From contig DAOVOC010000051.1 of the NCBI GenBank assembly GCA_030629865.1, positions 1 through 6,498 on the forward strand: a stretch of 6,498 nucleotides of DNA. The letters are read 5' to 3'. Below the pieces are notes generated by a model. It saw only the letters and a list, made by a program, of their open reading frames with translations, ran no database searches and was not told where the DNA came from. Position 1 is the stretch's first letter, and every line of letters starts with the position of its first letter. The position numbers were made by a program, and so were the translations under genes. Below are positions 1 to 5,925 of this stretch, one piece after another. Source of the stretch: a bacterium. GTDB lineage: Bacteria; Babelota; Babeliae; Babelales; GCA-2401785.

Positions 1-140
1 AATAAATAGTAAATTGAACACAATGTTGGAACACAATACACATGGATCAGGCCATTTGATTTCGTACAAAAACGTCTAAACACATCAATTTTAGAGCAAT
101 GCAACATTGGCATGCAAAACACTGAAAAATAATTCTTTAT

Positions 141-167
141 TTTGGGCGCGATACTATTGCGCCCAAA
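141..167. other. Perfect 9-bp stem-loop in the left intergenic region
   Basis: The arms at 141-149 and 159-167 are perfect reverse complements (TTTGGGCGC and GCGCCCAAA) around a 9-base loop, and they are GC-rich in an AT-rich surrounding. No T-tract directly follows on either strand; the nearest + strand T-run is at about 185-193. It may be a terminator or transcript-end structure for a gene left of the window, or a protein-binding palindrome. The rest of 1-254 shows no convincing gene; an open frame that starts here runs straight through the tRNAs and is not credible. Confidence 0.5.
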
Positions 168-210
168 TCCCTATAAAATTCAATATTTTTTTTGTAGAAA
201 TAAACAACTC

Positions 211-239
211 TTCACCAAAAACAAACACTATGGTATTTT
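211..239 (+). promoter_or_regulatory. Possible sigma-70-type promoter for the tRNA pair
   Basis: TTCACC at 211-216 and TATTTT at 234-239 are separated by 17 bases, each matching four of six consensus positions. A start near 246 would place transcription about 9 bases before tRNA-Lys. This is inferred from position and weak consensus only. AT-rich DNA gives such matches often. Confidence 0.35.
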
Positions 240-254
240 ATCTGCATTGGTTGT

Positions 255-329
255 GGGCTGCTAGCTCAATGGTAGAGCAACAGACTCTTAATCTGCAGGT
301 TCAGGGTTCGACTCCCTGGTGGCCCACCA
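255..329 (+). tRNA. tRNA-Lys (anticodon CUU)
   Basis: A full cloverleaf can be folded. The 7-bp acceptor stem pairs 255-261 with 319-325, the D stem GCTC/GAGC lies at 264-267 and 275-278, the anticodon loop CTCTTAA at 285-291 carries CTT at 287-289, and the T stem CAGGG/CCCTG lies at 302-306 and 314-318. The discriminator base is A326 and the CCA end is encoded at 327-329. It reads AAG codons. The anticodon stem has an A-C mismatch at its top (280/296), and the acceptor has two G-U pairs. It sits 13 bases before tRNA-Leu on the same strand, so both are probably cut from one precursor. Confidence 0.96.
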
Positions 330-342
330 GAAAAGGAAAAAA

Positions 343-429
343 GCAAGAGTGGCGGAATTGGTAGACGCGCTGGCCTTAGGAGCCAGTCTCTTAACCGAGG
401 TGGGGGTTCAAGTCCCCCCTCTTGCACCA
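343..429 (+). tRNA. tRNA-Leu (anticodon UAG)
   Basis: This is a class II tRNA with a long variable arm. The acceptor GCAAGAG at 343-349 pairs with CTCTTGC at 419-425. The anticodon stem CTGGC/GCCAG (370-374 and 382-386) encloses loop CTTAGGA with anticodon TAG at 376-378... the triplet itself being T377-A378-G379 after T376. The variable arm has a CTC/GAG stem at 388-390 and 397-399, and the T stem is GGGGG/CCCCC at 402-406 and 414-418. The discriminator is A426 and CCA is encoded at 427-429. It reads CUA and, by wobble, other CUN codons. No intrinsic terminator follows, so read-through into the trigger factor gene is possible. Confidence 0.96.
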
Positions 430-557
430 AACTAAAAATCATCATCTAACACCTATTCGAATTCTTTAAAATCTGTACCATATACGAGCAGTTGAATGAT
501 ATGCTGCCTATCACCGCAGCAACTAAAGTCATTTGTAAAGCCAATAAAGCCCTGGAG

Positions 558-564
558 AAAGGAG
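558..564 (+). promoter_or_regulatory. Shine-Dalgarno site that decides the trigger factor start
   Basis: AAAGGAG lies 5 bases before the ATG at 570. The open frame extends upstream to a TTG at 492 and an ATG at 501, but neither has a recognisable ribosome binding site. Starting at 570 also gives an N-terminus closer to the usual trigger factor length ahead of the ribosome-binding domain. Confidence 0.7.
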
Positions 565-569
565 CCGCG

Positions 570-1952
570 ATGGCTGAATTATGTAAACCGAGCGTCGCAT
601 CATATCGTGGATTGCGATTTAACTCAGACAGAATTTCATCACATCTCTTATCCGCCAAAATTATCGTACCGGCGAATGTTATACAAAAAATCCGTAAACA
701 TCTTATGGCACTCTACTCTGTTCATTCAAAAACTCTTGGCCTCGAACACAAAAATCTTCCTAACGAATACATTGCAGTGCGCTATAACGATTCAATTCAA
801 AAACACACCAATAATTTTTCACTTAAATTTTTGGTTCTCGATTTTCTTGAACACGAATTAAATGAACGAAAAATTTCAGTTGCACACAGACCACGACTCG
901 AAAAAATATTAAGACAAAAAAATGGAAGCATTGAGTTTCGTTTTCGTGTTTCAACGATTACAGAGCTCAAATCGGATGGCTGGAAAAAGCTTTCCTTTAC
1001 CCCACCACGTAGAAAACTCTATAAAGATCTAGACAGACAAGCAAAAACATTTCTCGAACAAGAAGCCGCAAAAAAGCTTGCTCCACCTGAAAATTGGACA
1101 GTACAAGGTGAAGATTGGATAGGATTTGATATAATACTTCTTGGAAAAACACAAAAGCCTATCATAAAAAACCACCAGAACGGTCTCTGGATGCGCATTT
1201 CAACAAAATACCTCCTATGCCCATTTCAAAATCTTTTTTTAGACAAAAAAGTCGGCGACTCATTTCTTATTTCAAATTTCCCCGTTGAAGGGTTTCCAGA
1301 AGATGCCATCAGCTCAAAGGGAAATTTTTTGGCAACAATTACCTCAATCGTTAAAGGAGGCTATTTTTCAGAACCTCTTTTTAGATCAACGTTTCGATTA
1401 ACCACTGAAAAAGAAGTTCACGAAAAGCTTATCGAAATTTTTTCCTTCAGAAATGACATTTCACAACGCCGTTCAATCATAGAAGAAGTATTTAGGCTTC
1501 TATTTTCTAAATTTAGATTCGAAATCCCTCGCCACCTCATCCTGCGTCGACAAGAAACCCTGCTACATTCTGTACGCAAGTTGCCTGACTATCACGTATA
1601 TAAATCTGACAGTCGGTTCGTAAAACAACTAGAACTGCTAGCAGAAAAACAACTTAAAGAAGAAATTCTAATCGACCGCATTGCCCATGACGAGAATATT
1701 CAACTAGTAAGCCACGACATTTGCGAATATTTAAATCTTTTTTCGCATGAACGGCTCCAAGAATTTGTCTATTTCAGACCTGACCATGATCATTTGAATA
1801 AAACGACATCCCCTCTCAGAAAAGGGCTTTTGGCCAAAACAGCACGTAGAGAAAAAGTCCTCAACCATGTAATCCATGCATTATCACAAAAAACAAAAAC
1901 TCCACAACCACAGCAAAACGTAGAATCAAACTTGCCATCTACCCCTTCATAA
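570..1952 (+). CDS. tig: Divergent trigger factor (ribosome-associated chaperone / PPIase)
   Basis: This 460-residue protein follows the trigger factor layout throughout, although identity is low. Residues about 1-145 fit the ribosome-binding domain: a segment starting IVPANVIQKI and running to an AVRYNDSIQ stretch parallels the E. coli region from its IAADSIETAV to AQRYGASVR. Residues about 174-269 fit the FKBP-like peptidyl-prolyl isomerase domain, with KVGDSFLISNFP matching KAGEEFTIDVTFP. Residues about 270-439 fit the helical C-terminal chaperone domain (FEIPRHLILRRQ, then a LLAEKQLKEEILIDRIA helix). A Gln/Pro/Ser-rich tail ends the protein. In the family, it docks at the ribosomal exit tunnel and shields nascent chains. 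The docking signature GFRxGK is replaced by GLEHKN at residues 57-62, so the ribosome contact may be altered. The start at 570 rests on the strong SD; an in-frame extension to TTG 492 would give 486 residues. The usual clpP/clpX/lon neighbours do not follow; rpmH-rnpA does. I am confident of the fold assignment but less sure that the function is conserved. Confidence 0.8.
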   Translation: MAELCKPSVASYRGLRFNSDRISSHLLSAKIIVPANVIQKIRKHLMALYSVHSKTLGLEHKNLPNEYIAVRYNDSIQKHTNNFSLKFLVLDFLEHELNERKISVAHRPRLEKILRQKNGSIEFRFRVSTITELKSDGWKKLSFTPPRRKLYKDLDRQAKTFLEQEAAKKLAPPENWTVQGEDWIGFDIILLGKTQKPIIKNHQNGLWMRISTKYLLCPFQNLFLDKKVGDSFLISNFPVEGFPEDAISSKGNFLATITSIVKGGYFSEPLFRSTFRLTTEKEVHEKLIEIFSFRNDISQRRSIIEEVFRLLFSKFRFEIPRHLILRRQETLLHSVRKLPDYHVYKSDSRFVKQLELLAEKQLKEEILIDRIAHDENIQLVSHDICEYLNLFSHERLQEFVYFRPDHDHLNKTTSPLRKGLLAKTARREKVLNHVIHALSQKTKTPQPQQNVESNLPSTPS

Positions 1953-1961
1953 GGTAAAATT

Positions 1962-1991
1962 TTGCTTATGTTTAAATGGTAGCGAAATAAT
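1962..1991 (+). promoter_or_regulatory. Possible promoter for rpmH-rnpA
   Basis: TTGCTT at 1962-1967 (three of six consensus matches) and AATAAT at 1986-1991 (five of six) are 18 bases apart in the 96-base gap between the trigger factor gene and rpmH. Transcription would begin near 1998, within the stem-loop described next. It is a weak match and is inferred from location. Confidence 0.35.
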
Positions 1992-2029
1992 CTGAAATTA
2001 CATTCAGATCTAACCGTTGAAATTCAGAT
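1990..2029 (+). promoter_or_regulatory. Leader with two alternative stem-loops before rpmH
   Basis: ATCTGAA at 1990-1996 is perfectly complementary to TTCAGAT at 2003-2009 (6-base loop) and equally to a second TTCAGAT at 2023-2029. The two right arms lie in an 8-base direct repeat, ATTCAGAT, 20 bases apart. The layout allows two mutually exclusive hairpins upstream of the rpmH ribosome binding site, or two binding sites for one regulator. No function is proven. Confidence 0.35.
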
Positions 2030-2048
2030 GCTGTAGTCGGGAGAGCTC

Positions 2049-2183
2049 ATGTCATTCACGTACAAACCAAGTCGAATCAAAAGAAAAAGAAAACACGGTT
2101 TCAGGTCGCGCATGTCCACACGCAGTGGGCGAGCAATTATTCGTCGTAGACGAGCAAAAGGCCGCGTGCGCCTAGCTGTTTAA
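2049..2183 (+). CDS. rpmH: 50S ribosomal protein L34
   Basis: The 44-residue, very basic protein matches L34 from end to end: YKPSRIKRKRKHGFRSRM, then STRSGRAII, then RRRRAKGRVRLAV, parallel to the E. coli pattern TYQPSRIKRARTHGFRARM...RRAKGRARL. L34 is a small protein of the large ribosomal subunit that binds 23S rRNA. The ATG has a good SD (GGGAG at 2039-2043, 5-base spacing). rnpA follows 21 bases after its stop, the classic rpmH-rnpA pair, so the two are almost certainly cotranscribed. Confidence 0.97.
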   Translation: MSFTYKPSRIKRKRKHGFRSRMSTRSGRAIIRRRRAKGRVRLAV

Positions 2184-2204
2184 AATTCAAAGTTTGAGGG
2201 CAAT

Positions 2205-2591
2205 ATGAACGCCCCTCTCAAAAAAAACAAAAAAGCTGGGCAGCCGCAAAAAGGTAGTCCAGCTTTTTCTTTTAAAGATCTTTTCCAATTTTCCAAACCA
2301 GAAATCGATGCTGCGTTCAAAGATGCACAGCGCATTTCAGGAACAAAAGAGTTTACACTTCTGCAATCACCAACTGATCGCGACTACGGCAAGATGCTAA
2401 TTATTATTTCTAGAAAAGTTGGCAAAGCACACGACCGCAACCTTTTACGCAGACGGCTTAAAGCAATTTTCTATGAAAACGAACTATACAAACAAAAATC
2501 AACATTCATTCTTTTAACCAGACTGGGCGCTATAAATATAAACTTTAAAGCGCTACAACAATTTCTAACCAACTCAATCCAACAATCATAA
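2205..2591 (+). CDS. rnpA: Ribonuclease P protein component
   Basis: This 128-residue basic protein carries the RnpA signature at residues 70-86: RKVGKAHDRNLLRRRLK, matching the family pattern KKVGKAVxRNRxKRxxRE. In the family, this protein binds the catalytic RNase P RNA and helps it cut the 5' leader from precursor tRNAs. The N-terminal part contains the expected short segment before the beta sheet (FSKPEIDAAFKDAQRI...KEFTLL), preceded by a Lys-rich extension of about 20 residues that makes it slightly longer than the usual 110-120. The ATG is preceded by GAGGG at 2196-2200. It directly follows rpmH, as in most bacteria. The common downstream neighbours yidD and yidC are absent, and the next gene converges from the other strand. 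Confidence 0.93.
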   Translation: MNAPLKKNKKAGQPQKGSPAFSFKDLFQFSKPEIDAAFKDAQRISGTKEFTLLQSPTDRDYGKMLIIISRKVGKAHDRNLLRRRLKAIFYENELYKQKSTFILLTRLGAININFKALQQFLTNSIQQS

Positions 2592-2601
2592 TCTAAAAAA
2601 A

Positions 2602-2627
2602 TTCTCCCCAAGAAACCCCGGGGAGAA
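2602..2627 (-). terminator. Intrinsic terminator of the potC-potD-lepB operon
   Basis: TTCTCCCC at 2602-2609 pairs perfectly with GGGGAGAA at 2620-2627 around a 10-base loop. Read on the minus strand, the stem is followed at once by a run of seven T (complement of the A-run 2595-2601), which is the canonical form. It lies 23 bases after the lepB stop. On the plus strand the stem is followed by AAAAACC without a T-tract, so it serves rnpA less well, although it may still stabilise that transcript's end. Confidence 0.85.
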
Positions 2628-2650
2628 AAACCATTAATATTTTAAAATCT

Positions 2651-3832
2651 TTATGTTTTTGGCAGTTCTTTAAACGGATGCAAAGACCTTCCAAATCGGC
2701 TCCAACGAATCTTTTTGATCCAAAAATCAATTGGATGCTTTAAAAGCTCAAATAAAAACAATGGCTCCACGCTATCGATTGAGAAAGTAATAAAACTTGC
2801 ACGGCCTTGAATTTTAGACTCATCTAAAAAGCCCCAAACCCTACAGTCCATACTGTTCTTACGATTATCACCCATCATCCAATATTTTCCTTCAGGAATA
2901 CGCATTGGCCCAAATTGGTCGTGCGACTCTCCAACTTCAGCTAGATATAAAAATGGTTCGCCAGTGTACATGTTACGCAAAATTTCTTTTTCTTTAATCG
3001 AATAAAACGGCTGTTGTTCTAAAGATTTTTCAGGATCATAGGTAAACCTAAGCCATTCTTTTGTTTCCCCACCAATCCACGAAAGTAGAGGAACCATTTT
3101 TAAAAAATCATTATCAATAAGTCCAACGTGTTTTTTTACAGCAATTAATGGAAAAGGATTTTTATACGGCTCATATAATTTCTCGCCATTCCTGTAAACC
3201 ACAGACTTGCCATCTTCAATTCGACCTTCAATAACATCACCAGGCAGTCCTACAACACGCTTTACCCAAGCATCAGGCCCAATTCCCAACAGCGGAATGG
3301 TAATTCCCAATTTTTCTTGCATAAAACGAGAAATTGACCCGGCACCTCTTGTGTCATATAACGGATTATCAAAAACAACCAAATCCCCACGTTTAACATC
3401 ACTAATTCTATACGCAAGCTTGTTACCCCAGATGCGGTCACCAACCAAGATATTGGGTTCTGCAGACCCCGTTGGCACGTTATAATGGGTAAAAAAGAAT
3501 TTTTGCAAAACAATAACGACAGTCCCAACAATCACAACTGTTTCAACAAGCTGTTGCAGCCAAGGCTTTATGCCTTCGTTTAAATCACGATAGGCACGCG
3601 ATAAAGCTCGAATACGGAAAAACCGTTGCAAGCTGTTCAAGCTATTATTTTGATATGCTCCACGCAGAATGCTAATTTTTTCTTCAATGTTGGCAATCGC
3701 TTTTTCTATGACACGCGCTTCTTTAAGATTTCCTTGATCTGATTGTTCCTGCACTGCAATTAAAAAACGCTTTTTATTATTCAAAAATTTTCGCTCAAGC
3801 GATTCAAATCGCCACTGCAACAATGATGCCAT
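2651..3832 (-). CDS. lepB: Signal peptidase I, apparently active, with N-terminal cytoplasmic extension
   Basis: This 393-residue protein carries the signal peptidase I boxes in order. Box B is VPTGSAEPN with catalytic Ser123, box C is RGDLVVFDNP (149-158), box D is VKRVVGLPGD with the general base Lys191, and box E is GDNRKNSMDCRVWGF (321-335). The C-terminal IRWSRFGRSL also fits the family. The enzyme cleaves signal peptides from secreted proteins at the outer face of the inner membrane. One membrane helix (about 96-113) is preceded by a charged, probably helical or coiled-coil cytoplasmic region of about 95 residues, unlike the two-helix anchor of E. coli LepB. A large insertion of about 100 residues lies between boxes D and E. 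The residue after the catalytic Ser is Ala where Met is usual. I chose ATG 3832 over TTG 3835 because AGAAGGA sits 6 bases before it. It is last in the operon, after its degenerate paralogue. Confidence 0.93.
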   Translation of the reverse strand: MASLLQWRFESLERKFLNNKKRFLIAVQEQSDQGNLKEARVIEKAIANIEEKISILRGAYQNNSLNSLQRFFRIRALSRAYRDLNEGIKPWLQQLVETVVIVGTVVIVLQKFFFTHYNVPTGSAEPNILVGDRIWGNKLAYRISDVKRGDLVVFDNPLYDTRGAGSISRFMQEKLGITIPLLGIGPDAWVKRVVGLPGDVIEGRIEDGKSVVYRNGEKLYEPYKNPFPLIAVKKHVGLIDNDFLKMVPLLSWIGGETKEWLRFTYDPEKSLEQQPFYSIKEKEILRNMYTGEPFLYLAEVGESHDQFGPMRIPEGKYWMMGDNRKNSMDCRVWGFLDESKIQGRASFITFSIDSVEPLFLFELLKHPIDFWIKKIRWSRFGRSLHPFKELPKT

Positions 3833-3875
3833 CAATAATCCTTCTAATTGGTTCTTAGCAGACTTTTAGTCTATT

Positions 3876-4814
3876 CTAGCCACACAAATCACGCAAGGAA
3901 GGATGCACCACCTTGCTACTCTGCTTTACAGAATAGAGAACCCTCTGAATTTTCCCCATTATCCGACTAGAATCAACCGATTCCCAGAATCGATGTCCAT
4001 TATGATCAGATATCACCAAACAATAGCTCTGTGGAACGGCTTTTTCTTCAAATAAGTCATCTTGAACAGCCAAATTCGACACAATCACTTCACCATTTTC
4101 ACATATCACATTCGACTGATTAAGTAATGTATCTTGAACAACCGTCCCATTAACCAAAATGCGCATATCACCATGAAAAAGTGTTCCTTCCACAGCGTCA
4201 CCAGCAACAGCAACAACGCGTCCAACTTGAACAGGGCATGCCCCAGGAAGCTCCAATGCGTTTAAAAACTTACCCCACAAGGATTGTTTTTTCGCATTGC
4301 AACATAAACAACTAGAATCATGAAACGAAACAACATCCCCATACGTAAGTTTTCCCCTTACCGCCGTTAAACGGTCTTCCCACACAATATCGCCAGATGC
4401 TAGGCCAGAGATCACAGCAGGAGCAAAAACCCGCCTAGGCCATCCAATAAATGTGGCAATTAAAACAACAAAAGCAATCGCCCCACCTACACGAGACCAC
4501 TGCCTCCACATTGACGTAGAACTCCAAGATAAATCTTTATATAGGGATGCAAAATACTTTATTTTGCGCTCAATTAAGACACTATCAACGTTGTCTTTTT
4601 CGAATTCACGCTTAATTTCACAACACAATATGTCAGTTTTTTTTAACAACTCTTTAACGTGACGGGCAGCGGTGTTCCATCCGCTAAATTCCCATTTGCG
4701 AACAAGTTTTGAAAAATACGGTTTGCGTGCAATATATTTTGCACGAATATGGCACCACCGCTCAAAAGCCCTCTCCATACCTCCATCCCCTATACTTTTA
4801 TCTAGATTTAACAT
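3876..4814 (-). CDS. Degenerate signal peptidase I paralogue, predicted inactive
   Basis: The 312-residue protein has the same architecture as the adjacent lepB: about 105 charged cytoplasmic residues, one membrane helix (about 109-125), then a peptidase S26-like outer domain. Recognisable pieces are LASGDIVWEDRL (138-149, matching ILVGDRIWGNKL in lepB), YGDVVSFHD (box C), VGRVVAVAGDAVEG (box D, 197-210) and YCLVISDHNGHRFWESVDSSRIMGK (box E; residues 264-288 cover this piece). The catalytic Ser aligns with Ala133, or is deleted if VISG is paired with VPTG. The catalytic Lys is Gly198, and box E GDN has become SDH. It is an intact reading frame, not an obvious pseudogene. An insertion with C169, C171 and C172, plus C193, may form disulfides or bind metal. 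The ATG at 4814 overlaps the potD-like stop by 17 bases. An internal ATG at 4778 has a better purine-rich site (AGGGG, 8-base spacing) and may be the true start, giving 300 residues. The role could be scaffold, substrate adaptor or regulator of LepB. Confidence 0.75.
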   Translation of the reverse strand: MLNLDKSIGDGGMERAFERWCHIRAKYIARKPYFSKLVRKWEFSGWNTAARHVKELLKKTDILCCEIKREFEKDNVDSVLIERKIKYFASLYKDLSWSSTSMWRQWSRVGGAIAFVVLIATFIGWPRRVFAPAVISGLASGDIVWEDRLTAVRGKLTYGDVVSFHDSSCLCCNAKKQSLWGKFLNALELPGACPVQVGRVVAVAGDAVEGTLFHGDMRILVNGTVVQDTLLNQSNVICENGEVIVSNLAVQDDLFEEKAVPQSYCLVISDHNGHRFWESVDSSRIMGKIQRVLYSVKQSSKVVHPSLRDLCG

Positions 4815-5925
4815 CTATCCAAAGTTCATGAGCATCTTTTACGGAAAGACCTGAATGAATTGGATGTAACTTTTTAAAATATGAATCGTCTGGGAAAATA
4901 GCATAGTTTTCGCGACAAATATTCTCAAGATAGCTATATACATCTTTATTTGATGGTGTAAATCCATACTCATTAAATGAATCAATCTGTGCTTGTTTTG
5001 ATAACAAAAAATCAATTAATAGATGTGCCTCTTCAACATGTTCTGCATTTTTAGGGATTGCAAGATTTTCTATCGTAATCAAACTTCCCTCTTTCGGTAA
5101 CACAAAACCAAAATCGTAATCTTCCTTAAGCATCTGAATCATTAGTGATGCTGTGGCAAATGCAACAGGATAAACTCCAGAAAGATAGTATGGCAAATTA
5201 GATTCGGCATACCCTCCTATCCATTGTTTTTGCTTAACAAGAATTTTTCTTATCTTCTCAAGTCTCACTTTTGAAAACGTTTTACACAAACCATAAAGAT
5301 ATAACGATGCTAGAAAAATCATATCGCGGGGATCATCCATAACACAAACACGATAAAGATCCTTACGTTTTTCCCACTCCGGGCCTTTCCACACACTATC
5401 AGGCTCAAAAAGTGCATCCAGACCTTGAGGATACTTTTTAAATTCTTTAAACCACTTTTTATTGTAAGCAATGCCATAAGTTGACCAACAAACTGGTATA
5501 GAATATTTATTATTGGGATCAAAATCCCTATTAAGTAAACGAAAATCAAGTTGATTAAAATTATATAATTTCGAAGTATCAATCTGGTGTAGAAGATTCT
5601 CTTTTCTTAGCAAATCAACTGTATAATCAGACGGAGTTATTACATCATATCCACTTCCACCAGAAATTCTCATTTGAGTCTGCATCGCAGAATTATATTC
5701 AAAATATTTTACATGCACTTTGATCCCAGTTTTCCGCTCAAATTCATCAAATAGATTTGAATTTATTATAGAAGTTATGAGATAAACATTAATTGACCGA
5801 TCACGTGGCATAATAAATTTGATAATCGCAGGTCCATAAAGAAACAAAATGAAACCTAAAAACCAAAAACATACAATTGCCATTCTTATAATGAAAAGAG
5901 TAGTAGTTTTTGTCTTATTTATCAT
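4798..5925 (-). CDS. potD: Spermidine/putrescine-type ABC transporter binding protein, membrane-anchored (PotD-like)
   Basis: The 375-residue protein aligns with E. coli PotD along its length: FERKTGIKV (62-70), YDVITPSDYTVDLLRKENL (93-111), IDTSKLYNFNQLD (115-127), DFDPNNKYSIP (134-144), DDPRD (197-201), LPKEG (276-280), ENLAIPKNA (286-294) and LIDFLLSKQAQ (303-313). Such proteins capture solute outside the inner membrane and deliver it to a PotB/PotC permease. The N-terminus has a long hydrophobic stretch (about 8-39) with no lipobox and no clear cleavage motif, so it is probably a membrane anchor. Several PotD ligand residues are changed: W34, E36, Y37, W229 and W255 correspond to I50, S52, I53, T258 and T284, while S83, Y85 and D168 are kept and E171 becomes D201. 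The substrate may therefore not be a standard polyamine. Its ATG overlaps the end of potC by 11 bases, implying translational coupling. Confidence 0.88.
   Translation of the reverse strand: MINKTKTTTLFIIRMAIVCFWFLGFILFLYGPAIIKFIMPRDRSINVYLITSIINSNLFDEFERKTGIKVHVKYFEYNSAMQTQMRISGGSGYDVITPSDYTVDLLRKENLLHQIDTSKLYNFNQLDFRLLNRDFDPNNKYSIPVCWSTYGIAYNKKWFKEFKKYPQGLDALFEPDSVWKGPEWEKRKDLYRVCVMDDPRDMIFLASLYLYGLCKTFSKVRLEKIRKILVKQKQWIGGYAESNLPYYLSGVYPVAFATASLMIQMLKEDYDFGFVLPKEGSLITIENLAIPKNAEHVEEAHLLIDFLLSKQAQIDSFNEYGFTPSNKDVYSYLENICRENYAIFPDDSYFKKLHPIHSGLSVKDAHELWIDVKSR

Noticed and set aside
1..254. Replication origin (DnaA boxes) near rpmH-rnpA
   Set aside because: No TTATNCACA-type box cluster is visible here or elsewhere in the window, and dnaA is absent.
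107..364. 85-residue + strand open frame
   Set aside because: It runs through tRNA-Lys and into tRNA-Leu, has no ribosome binding site and no recognisable protein features.
446..861. Short open frames on both strands around the trigger factor start
   Set aside because: They overlap the trigger factor frame in other phases and show no family features; the trigger factor frame explains the region.
3207..3531. Open frames on both strands inside lepB
   Set aside because: They are shadows of the signal peptidase coding frame, which carries all catalytic boxes.
3860..3872. AGACT-TTT-AGTCT mini-hairpin between the pseudo-peptidase and lepB
   Set aside because: Only 5 bp of stem with a 3-base loop and no T-tract after it; too weak to call a terminator in an otherwise continuous operon.
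4453..4854. Two + strand frames opposite the pseudo-peptidase
   Set aside because: They lie antisense to a frame with clear homology, and their products look like random basic/hydrophobic sequence.
5319..5582. 87-residue minus-strand frame inside potD
   Set aside because: It is out of phase with the well-supported PotD-like frame, and its hydrophobic look comes from the AT-rich codons.
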